DNA of 29,255 nt from JAAYQU01 sp037441445 (GTDB lineage Bacteria > Bacteroidota > Bacteroidia > Bacteroidales > Salinivirgaceae). Below the pieces are notes generated by a model. The model ran no database searches, had not been told where the DNA came from, and worked only from the letters and a program-made list of their open reading frames with translations. Where the stretch lies: assembly GCA_037441445.1 (NCBI GenBank), contig JBBISE010000026.1, positions 1 through 29,255 of the forward strand, given 5' to 3'. A program made the position numbers and the translations under genes. Shown here one piece after another: positions 23,410-29,255 of the stretch; positions within the stretch are counted from its first letter, which is position 1; every line of letters starts with the position of its first letter.

Positions 23410-23973
23410 TTACTTTTTCAACTTTTTTGGTGTTATAAAGATTGTCATTCTTTTTCCTTCTAATTTGGGGAGTTGCTCCACTTTTCCCCATTCCTCGACC
23501 TCCGTTGCCAACTTCAACAGAAGGATTTCGCCTTGCTCCTTGAAAAGGATTGTCCTTCCTTTAAAGAAAACGTAGGCTTTTATTTTTGCGCCTTCCTGCA
23601 AAAATTTGACGGCATGGTTCTTTTTAAATTCAAAGTCATGATCGTCAGTATGTGGGCCAAAGCGAATTTCTTTGACCACGACCTTTGCAGTTTTTGCCTT
23701 TTGTTCCTTTAGCTTTTTCTTTTGTTCGTAAAGGAACTTTTGGTAATCGACAATGCGGCAAACGGGTGGGTCTGCGTTTTGGGCAATTTCGACTAAATCA
23801 AGTCCCAATTGTTCAGCTAAACGAATGGCTTCGATTGTACTGAAAAGTCCGGGATTTTCGATATTTTCGCCAACCAACCTCACTTTCGGAGTGTTGATTC
23901 GTTCATTAATGCGATGAGCCGGTTCCTGTTCCGGGCGACCCCTCGGAATTCTCGGTGTAGGTTTCAGTGCTAT
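23410..23973 (-). CDS. infC: Translation initiation factor IF-3, probable AUA start
   Basis: This 187-residue IF-3 binds the 30S subunit, prevents subunit joining and checks the start codon and initiator tRNA. The N-domain has HRINERINTPKVRLVGENIE and LAEQLGLDLVEIAQNADPPVCRIVDYQKF; the C-domain has VKEIRFGPHTDDHDFEFKKNHA, KAYVFFKGR and the end LEGKRMTIFITPKKLKK. No ATG or useful GTG exists at the proper N-terminus; a GTG at 23881-23883 would delete the conserved RINE block. The frame is open back to a stop at 23977-23979, and an ATA at 23971-23973 lies 8 nt after AGGAGG, so I place the start there (encoded ALKPTPRIPRGRPEQEP follows). Rare start codons in infC support autogenous control by IF-3. 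It starts 18 bp after thrS. Confidence 0.9.
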   Translation of the reverse strand: MALKPTPRIPRGRPEQEPAHRINERINTPKVRLVGENIENPGLFSTIEAIRLAEQLGLDLVEIAQNADPPVCRIVDYQKFLYEQKKKLKEQKAKTAKVVVKEIRFGPHTDDHDFEFKKNHAVKFLQEGAKIKAYVFFKGRTILFKEQGEILLLKLATEVEEWGKVEQLPKLEGKRMTIFITPKKLKK

Positions 23974-23981
23974 GGCTTAAT

Positions 23982-23989
23982 CCTCCTTT
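23982..23989 (-). promoter_or_regulatory. Extended Shine-Dalgarno of infC
   Basis: On the minus strand AAAGGAGG lies 2 nt after the thrS stop codon and 8 nt before the ATA start of infC. It is fully complementary to the CCUCCUUU end of 16S rRNA. The other genes of this operon lack such a sequence, so this site decides the infC start and suggests special regulation. Confidence 0.85.
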
Positions 23990-23991
23990 GA

Positions 23992-25932
23992 TTAATTAGA
24001 CAACTCTTTGTTAACTTCACTTTGAACGTGGTTTATGAACTTGTCAATGGTCATTGTCCCCATGTCCCCCTGGCCTTGGCGGCGTACTGAAATAGTGTTG
24101 GTTTCCATTTCCTTTTCCCCCACTACCAATAGGTACGGTGTCCTTTTGAGCTCATTATCACGTATTTTACGACCTATTTTTTCGTTTCGGTCGTCAAAAA
24201 CGGTGCGAATATCGGAATTATTTAGCAATTCTAAAACTTTTTTCGCGAAATCGTTATATTTTTCGCTGATGGGTAACACAACTGCCTGTTCGGGAGTGAG
24301 CCACAACGGGAACCTTCCACCGGTATGTTCAATCAGCACGGCTATGAAACGTTCCATGGAACCAAACGGGGCTCGGTGAATCATGACCGGACGATATCGT
24401 TTATCATCGTTTCCAATATACTCAAGCCCGAATCTTTCGGGCAGGTTATAGTCAACCTGGATGGTTCCCAGCTGCCATTTCCGACCAATAGCATCGCGTA
24501 CCATAAAGTCGAGTTTGGGACCATAAAATGCGGCTTCGCCATATTCAACAACATAGTTTAAACCACGCTCGTTGGCTGCCTCTATGATGGCGTTTTCAGC
24601 TTTTTCCCAGTTTTCATCACTTCCAATGTATTTCTCGCGGTTGACTTTGTCACGTAGTGATACTTGTGCTATGAAGTCGTTGAAATTCAGTGTTTTAAAA
24701 ATATAAAAAACGATGTCGATTACCTTCACAAACTCTTCTTTCAACTGATCGGGGCGACAGAAAATGTGGGCATCGTCCTGTGTAAAGCCTCGTACACGGG
24801 TCAAACCATGCAATTCGCCACTTTGCTCGTAACGATAAACAGTTCCAAATTCGGCAAGCCTTACAGGTAAATCTTTATATGATTTTGGACTCGATTTATA
24901 TATTTCGCAGTGGTGGGGACAGTTCATGGGTTTTAACAGGAATTCTTCGCCCTCGGCCGGAGTCATTATTGGTTTAAACGAGTCAGCTCCGTATTTTGCA
25001 TAATGCCCACTGGTTACGTACAGTTGCTTACCCCCAATGTGTGGGGTCATGACCATTTGATATTGGTACTTTTTCTGAATTTTTTTCAGGAAGTTTTCCA
25101 AACGTTCACGCAAAGCGGCGCCTTTAGGTAACCACAACGGTAACCCTTGTCCAACAGCTTGAGAGAAGGTGAATAGTTCGAGCTCTTTGCCTAATTTCCG
25201 GTGATCGCGTTTTTTTGCTTCCTCGAGCAACACCAGATATTCCTCCAGCATTTTCTTCTTGGGGAAGGTTATGGCATAAACGCGTGTCAACTGCTTGCGT
25301 TTTTCGTCGCCGCGCCAGTAAGCTCCGGCTACAGAGGTTACTTTTACCGCTTTTATTGGTGAAGTAGATGGCAAGTGTGGCCCACGGCAAAGGTCGGTGA
25401 ACGATCCTTGTTTGTAAAACGAGATGGTTCCGTCTTCCAATTCCGAAATCATTTCGGTTTTGTAGTTTTCACCAATTTTCTCAAAATAATCGAACGCTTC
25501 TTTCTTCGAAACTTCAGTACGTATATAGGCACTCTCTTTCGCTGCCAGTTCCATCATTTTATTTTCGATGGTAATAAAGTCGGCATCGGTAATGGTTTTT
25601 CCTTCTGGCAATTCCACATCATAATAAAACCCTTGCTCAATGGCAGGCCCTATACCGAATTTGGTGCCTGGATAGAGTTCCTGAAGGGCTTCAGCCAAAA
25701 GGTGGGCTGATGAGTGCCAAAAGGCATGTTTCCCTTCCTCTTCTTCCCATTTGTGCAACTTAATGGATGCATCGGTCGTAATTTTACGCGTCAAATCCCA
25801 CAAATTCTCATTTACTGTAACGGATAGAACATTTTCTGCCAATCGTGGGCTGATGCTTTGTGCAATGTCCATTCCGGTAACCCCGGCTGGATATTCACGG
25901 ACACTGTTGTCGGGAAGGGTTATTTTGATCAT
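23992..25932 (-). CDS. thrS: Threonyl-tRNA synthetase
   Basis: This 646-residue class II synthetase attaches threonine to tRNA-Thr. In order it has the TGS domain (1-61), the editing domain that hydrolyses Ser-tRNA-Thr (HSSAHLLAEALQELYPGTKFGIGP near 73-96, with the second-site block GSFTDLCRGPHLPST), the catalytic core, where the zinc ligand Cys338 sits in LKPMNCPHHCEIY and motif 2 in RYEQSGELHGLTRVRGFTQDDAH, and motif 3 in RAPFGSMERFIAVLIEH. The C-terminal anticodon-binding domain follows (QAVVLPISEKYNDFAKKVL). All active regions appear intact and the length is normal. It lies 13 bp after the small conserved gene and 18 bp before infC. Confidence 0.98.
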   Translation of the reverse strand: MIKITLPDNSVREYPAGVTGMDIAQSISPRLAENVLSVTVNENLWDLTRKITTDASIKLHKWEEEEGKHAFWHSSAHLLAEALQELYPGTKFGIGPAIEQGFYYDVELPEGKTITDADFITIENKMMELAAKESAYIRTEVSKKEAFDYFEKIGENYKTEMISELEDGTISFYKQGSFTDLCRGPHLPSTSPIKAVKVTSVAGAYWRGDEKRKQLTRVYAITFPKKKMLEEYLVLLEEAKKRDHRKLGKELELFTFSQAVGQGLPLWLPKGAALRERLENFLKKIQKKYQYQMVMTPHIGGKQLYVTSGHYAKYGADSFKPIMTPAEGEEFLLKPMNCPHHCEIYKSSPKSYKDLPVRLAEFGTVYRYEQSGELHGLTRVRGFTQDDAHIFCRPDQLKEEFVKVIDIVFYIFKTLNFNDFIAQVSLRDKVNREKYIGSDENWEKAENAIIEAANERGLNYVVEYGEAAFYGPKLDFMVRDAIGRKWQLGTIQVDYNLPERFGLEYIGNDDKRYRPVMIHRAPFGSMERFIAVLIEHTGGRFPLWLTPEQAVVLPISEKYNDFAKKVLELLNNSDIRTVFDDRNEKIGRKIRDNELKRTPYLLVVGEKEMETNTISVRRQGQGDMGTMTIDKFINHVQSEVNKELSN

Positions 25933-25945
25933 GGTAATTGTGTTT

Positions 25946-26236
25946 TTATTTTCTGAAAGACTCTAAACGATCAACTATATCTTTTGTTGATTTTACAAGG
26001 TCTGTGCGGATTACTCCGAAATATTTGCGTGCACTCTTTTTTTGTTCAGCGGCAGAACGTTTGTAATCGTTAATACGAACTATAGTGCCTGAATGCAAGG
26101 TGGTTACTTCTTTGGCTATTTTCATAATTTCATCGGCAGATATTGCTGGATTAGCAACCTCGGTTACATAGCAACCAAATAGCAATTCTGTAGTAACGTA
26201 ACTGAGTTCTTTTTTTAGTCTTTGAATTGATGCCAT
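25946..26236 (-). CDS. Small conserved hypothetical protein
   Basis: This 96-residue soluble protein is predicted to be mainly helical: MASIQRLKKELSYVTTELLFG, then AISADEIMKIAKEVTTLHSGTIVRINDYKR and a basic C-terminal half ending TKDIVDRLESFRK. I recognise no named domain. The gene lies 10 bp after the nucleoid-associated protein gene and 13 bp before thrS, so it is cotranscribed with both. It has no signal peptide, no membrane helix and few cysteines. A role in nucleic-acid binding is conceivable from its charge and context but is not supported by a motif. Confidence 0.8.
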   Translation of the reverse strand: MASIQRLKKELSYVTTELLFGCYVTEVANPAISADEIMKIAKEVTTLHSGTIVRINDYKRSAAEQKKSARKYFGVIRTDLVKSTKDIVDRLESFRK

Positions 26237-26246
26237 AATAATTTGT

Positions 26247-27299
26247 TTATGCTTCTTCGTTGAAGAATAGTTTATAATAGTTCATTTGTTTTGCACTGTC
26301 GAATCCCCGCTCAATGAAATCAGGATTTCCATGCACATAGAGATGGAAATTTTTATCAAGTTTTATTACTGGACGGAAATATTTTCTGCCTTTAACCACA
26401 GCAGGTTTCGAGACGGGGAAGTTGTCAGCAAATTCTACGCCGTAGTTTTCAGTAAATTGCTTTTTGTAATCTTCGAACGCGTCAATGGCCTCATCGTGAC
26501 CAATTACTTTTTTCGTAAATTCTTCGTTATCAAACCTTTCAACGTTTTTAAAGTAGTCGTTACTGCGTTGTAGAAAAGCTATCTGTTGCGCTTTTTCGAC
26601 ATTGTTTTCCTCAGTTAGTACTTCGTTTCCAAATTGCTTGCAAACCTGCATCAGGTATTCAGTCTGATAGTAATTGTCACTGATTTGACGAAGGTTAAGA
26701 AAATCGGTTTTCCAGTATTGAGCTTCGGCACTTTTGTTAACTTTATCAACAATTGTTATTTTGTAGCCTTGTTCACCATGGATGTTGAATATCAGACAAC
26801 CTTTGTCTAATTTTCGGATGCTTACACCTTTATCGTACTCGGCCATTATTTGTTGGTCGTTGTGAAAAACTTTAAGAAAAATGTCTTTGTTTTCGCTTTT
26901 GAAAATTCCCAGACAATCAACAACCTGTCCCTCTATAGTTAAATCTTTAAAGAGACCTACATAGAGTTCCCCGGTTTTTATATTTGGGTGCTGTGATGTG
27001 TTGTGCAGCCATTTGGCAATGTTATCACTGTTTTCTTTAAAGTTTTTTGGGTTACTGAAAATTGCCGAAACGTATTGATACATGTTGTGGGCATCTGTTC
27101 CCTGTTCAATATCAAACTCGTAGAAAGCACCTGGTTTGAACGAGGACAGGAAATAGGAGAGAAGTACTTGTCTTAAATCCGGGTCATGTATAACCAATTC
27201 GCTTTCAGAAAGCAAAAGCGAAGTTGGGTCGAAGGAACTTCCGACCTGATGGATAATAAATTTTTCCAAAGCTACATTACCAAATTCAAACATGTCCAC
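26247..27299 (-). CDS. Nucleoid-associated protein (37-kDa NdpA/YejK family)
   Basis: This 350-residue protein matches the 37-kDa nucleoid-associated protein family of Bacteroidota. It shows ALEKFIIHQVGSSFDPTSLLLSESELVI at the N-terminus, a middle block SENKDIFLKVFHNDQQIMAEYDKGVSIRKLDKGCLIFN, EAQYWKTDFLNLRQISDNYYQTEYLMQVCKQF, and the C-terminal FRPVIKLDKNFHLYVHGNPDFIERGFD. Family members such as E. coli YejK associate with the nucleoid, but their activity is poorly defined. Either of two ATGs two codons apart (27297-27299 or 27291-27293) could be the start; the close -7 box at 27313-27320 slightly favours the second. It heads the operon leading to thrS and rplT. Confidence 0.88.
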   Translation of the reverse strand: MDMFEFGNVALEKFIIHQVGSSFDPTSLLLSESELVIHDPDLRQVLLSYFLSSFKPGAFYEFDIEQGTDAHNMYQYVSAIFSNPKNFKENSDNIAKWLHNTSQHPNIKTGELYVGLFKDLTIEGQVVDCLGIFKSENKDIFLKVFHNDQQIMAEYDKGVSIRKLDKGCLIFNIHGEQGYKITIVDKVNKSAEAQYWKTDFLNLRQISDNYYQTEYLMQVCKQFGNEVLTEENNVEKAQQIAFLQRSNDYFKNVERFDNEEFTKKVIGHDEAIDAFEDYKKQFTENYGVEFADNFPVSKPAVVKGRKYFRPVIKLDKNFHLYVHGNPDFIERGFDSAKQMNYYKLFFNEEA

Positions 27300-27312
27300 A
27301 ATTTTTGGACTG

Positions 27313-27320
27313 CAAATTTA
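27313..27320 (-). promoter_or_regulatory. -7 box for the nucleoid protein-thrS-rplT operon
   Basis: On the minus strand TAAATTTG matches TAnnTTTG exactly, 13 nt before the first ATG. The -33 region lacks a clear TTG. The leader would be only about 6-13 nt long. Confidence 0.5.
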
Positions 27321-27379
27321 CGAATTATTTTGATTCCGTTGACTTACTTTTTCGAAGAAGTTAATGCTGAAAAATTTAC

Positions 27380-27413
27380 AAAAAAAGGGATGGTTTTATC
27401 CATCCCTTTTTTT
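27380..27413 (-). terminator. Bidirectional terminator after the T9SS cargo gene
   Basis: A 14-bp perfect stem (27380-27393 with 27400-27413) closes a 6-nt loop and has an A7 run on one side and a T7 run on the other, so it can stop transcripts on either strand. It lies 15 nt after the stop of the T9SS cargo gene on the minus strand, the only transcript clearly reaching it. Confidence 0.85.
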
Positions 27414-27428
27414 GCTAACAATAGGCTA

Positions 27429-29255
27429 TTATTGCTTTACTAATTGTTGCGTTGATTGGTTTCCTGATTTATCGAATACCGTAATCATATAAACACCTGT
27501 GGGGTAGTTGTTAATGTTCAATGATTCGTTTTCATCGGGAGAATTTACAACGGTCATTGTTTGTCCTAAAATGTTGCTGATTACAATTTTTGAAAGTGTT
27601 CCGTTGTTTTTAACAGTGATAATATCCGTTGTTGGATTTGGGTAAACCTGAGTCGCAAGAGCAGGTGAAGTACTTTCGATATTTTCAATGCCAAAGTTGA
27701 TATCAATTTCTTTGTCAGAACCATAGGCGGTAAATGATCCTGTTTTTTCAACGCCTTCAAAACTTACTTTGTAAGCGTATGTTCCACTACGAAGATTTGT
27801 TATGTTGGCCATACCATTGCCATTGACCGTGTAGTTATTTTGAACGGCTTCGGAAACACTATTTTGAGTGTAAAGTGTTACCACTGCTCCTGCTGCAGGA
27901 GTGTTGCCATCATGAACGTAAAACTGAACATCAGTGCCTGGATTTTCGCCAAATTTATTCATTATCAATTCCATAGAAATACCGGTTGTAGCGGAGACCC
28001 ATCCTGGATCGTTGCCAAGGTTAATCCAATTCGAGTAGAATGATGATTGGGTAAATTTATCGGCCCCAATGTAAAAGCGTTGATTATTGGTGTAGAAACG
28101 GATCATGATAAAATATTGATGTCCTTGCTCTACCGGGCTAATGTTTTCACCTGCACCGTCTTTCAGAAATGGAAGATAAACCCATGTGTTTACCATAAGC
28201 GAATCTATGGGGGTTGATTCGCTGGAAACTAAAGGAACTGTAACGTCAAAAACATACTCAGCACCGCTTAAGGTACCTTGGTAAATTTCAGCAGTTAGAT
28301 ATGCAAAATCGCCAGCTTCCCAAATGTCCCAATTGTAAGAATCACTTGGAATATAAACGTTTACACCTTCTAAAACATATGGCAGAGGGGATGTTGGGTT
28401 TAGCATAAAGATTACACCGCATCCGTCTCCGTCAACAGAACCTACGTAACTGTATGGACTTTGACGATCGGTTGAAGCGTAAGTGGGATCAACATAGCTA
28501 AACAGGTTTTCGGTTATCGTGAAATCATATCTGTATCCATTATTCTCTGGCATCTCATCTTCCTCATCAATATTTACCACACCTTGATAATGGTACGAAC
28601 CAATGCTAGTTAATTCTTGTGGAATTTGGTAATTCATTAGCATCTCTAAACTATCCAAAGCCCCAATATTATGTATGGGATTTGCGGCTGATGTGTTTGA
28701 ATATAATTCAGTGTCTTCCTTGAAAATCTTTGTAGTTATTGTCAAATTAGTGCTTTGACTAGCTCCATAGTTTTGCAACAAGGCTCTTGCCCTTATAATT
28801 TCCTGGAACGAATGATATGGTGAGAATAATGGTGTTCCTGAGTATAATTTAGCGTAGTTGTCATTTGTATAGTAGGCAAATCTTTCTTCAGCATAATCGA
28901 CAAAATAATTTACAATTCTCGTGTCGTAAGGTGCAGGCTCATAGACGGTTATATCGTCAATTGACCAGTGGTAGGCATCTTGCCCGATATGGTGGAAACG
29001 AAGGTAAACGGTTGATTGATTGGCTACTACAGATGAAATTGACATTTCTACAACCGATGGGTTTCTTTTTGGCGTTGCGTTGATTCCGGCCTGGTGTACA
29101 TCATAGCGTGTCCAGTTTTGTCCATCGTTGCTGACAAAGAGTTTTGGACCAACTGTTGCTGAATATCCGGAACAACAGAAGCGGTGCCATTGTTCGAAAT
29201 AGATAGACACAGCCGGGTTTTCTGTGGCGTCAATTGCCCTGGATTGTAAATAGCT
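27429..29255 (-). CDS. T9SS-secreted multidomain protein, 5' end beyond the window
   Basis: The last 608 residues of a larger secreted protein are visible; the frame is open to the window edge, so the start and signal peptide are missing. The visible N-terminal part (to about residue 110) looks like a MAM/jelly-roll adhesion domain (AVSIYFEQWHRFCC, GPKLFVSNDGQNWTRYDVH, WSIDDITVYEP). A long region without recognised motifs follows, then a carboxypeptidase regulatory-like beta domain (VQFYVHDGNTPAAGAVVTLY to GSFTAYGSDKEIDINF). It ends in a type A sorting domain with QVYPNPTTDIITV, KIVISNILGQTM, NNYPTGVYMITVF and the Lys-rich tail. Export by the type IX system and attachment to or release from the cell surface follow from that domain. 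The substrate or partner is unknown; a protease or adhesin function could lie upstream. Confidence 0.88.
   Translation of the reverse strand, partial: SYLQSRAIDATENPAVSIYFEQWHRFCCSGYSATVGPKLFVSNDGQNWTRYDVHQAGINATPKRNPSVVEMSISSVVANQSTVYLRFHHIGQDAYHWSIDDITVYEPAPYDTRIVNYFVDYAEERFAYYTNDNYAKLYSGTPLFSPYHSFQEIIRARALLQNYGASQSTNLTITTKIFKEDTELYSNTSAANPIHNIGALDSLEMLMNYQIPQELTSIGSYHYQGVVNIDEEDEMPENNGYRYDFTITENLFSYVDPTYASTDRQSPYSYVGSVDGDGCGVIFMLNPTSPLPYVLEGVNVYIPSDSYNWDIWEAGDFAYLTAEIYQGTLSGAEYVFDVTVPLVSSESTPIDSLMVNTWVYLPFLKDGAGENISPVEQGHQYFIMIRFYTNNQRFYIGADKFTQSSFYSNWINLGNDPGWVSATTGISMELIMNKFGENPGTDVQFYVHDGNTPAAGAVVTLYTQNSVSEAVQNNYTVNGNGMANITNLRSGTYAYKVSFEGVEKTGSFTAYGSDKEIDINFGIENIESTSPALATQVYPNPTTDIITVKNNGTLSKIVISNILGQTMTVVNSPDENESLNINNYPTGVYMITVFDKSGNQSTQQLVKQ

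Noticed and set aside
23881..23883. GTG as the start of infC
   Set aside because: It removes the conserved RINERI block of the IF-3 N-domain and has no Shine-Dalgarno, whereas the ATA at 23971 has a perfect one.

Overview
The window is chromosomal DNA from a member of the Bacteroidota, probably a Bacteroidales/Marinilabiliales-type free-living anaerobe or microaerophile. The supporting signs are two proteins or fragments with C-terminal type IX secretion (T9SS) sorting domains, many SPII lipoproteins with short Ser/Ala-Cys lipoboxes, promoters of the Bacteroidota type (-33 TTG/TTTG, about 20 nt, -7 TAnnTTTG), genes that mostly lack Shine-Dalgarno sequences, and a rubrerythrin. The exact genus cannot be fixed from the sequence. 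I see no tRNA, rRNA, CRISPR array, insertion sequence or phage gene.

Left part, plus strand (about 0.6-12.6 kb). After a short, probably broken surface-protein gene on the minus strand come a SUI1/eIF1-like translation factor, a heptamer tandem repeat and a type III asparaginase/isoaspartyl peptidase. A tightly packed gene string then runs from 2.2 to about 9.6 kb: PAS-rich hybrid histidine kinase, small nitroreductase, HIT hydrolase, FecB/BtuF-like binding lipoprotein without a permease, predicted outer-membrane protein, S41 peptidase lipoprotein, and an outer-membrane beta-barrel gene broken by two single-base frameshifts. An orphan T9SS sorting-domain fragment abuts its end. Next are a repeat-containing lipoprotein ending in a strong terminator, an NTF2-like secreted protein and an M64 metallopeptidase lipoprotein.

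Middle part, mostly minus strand (12.6-22.4 kb). There are four groups: a PlsC-like acyltransferase with an omega-amidase-type nitrilase; a CoA-binding protein, M3 peptidase and rubrerythrin set closed by a terminator; recF overlapping a DUF721/DciA-like gene closed by a terminator; and a divergent MFS transporter (plus strand) that converges on a large periplasmic coiled-coil protein built of 29-residue repeats.

Right part, minus strand (22.7-29.3 kb). One apparent operon runs from a -7 box near 27.3 kb to a terminator near 22.7 kb: nucleoid-associated protein, small conserved protein, thrS, infC, rpmI and rplT. infC appears to start at an AUA codon placed 8 nt after a perfect AGGAGG, which is unusual for this phylum and fits the infC tradition of rare start codons. 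The window ends inside a large T9SS-secreted protein.

Most genes are ordinary housekeeping or envelope genes. The features most worth a second look are the infC start, the decayed 9.0-9.8 kb segment, and the repeat architecture of the coiled-coil protein.
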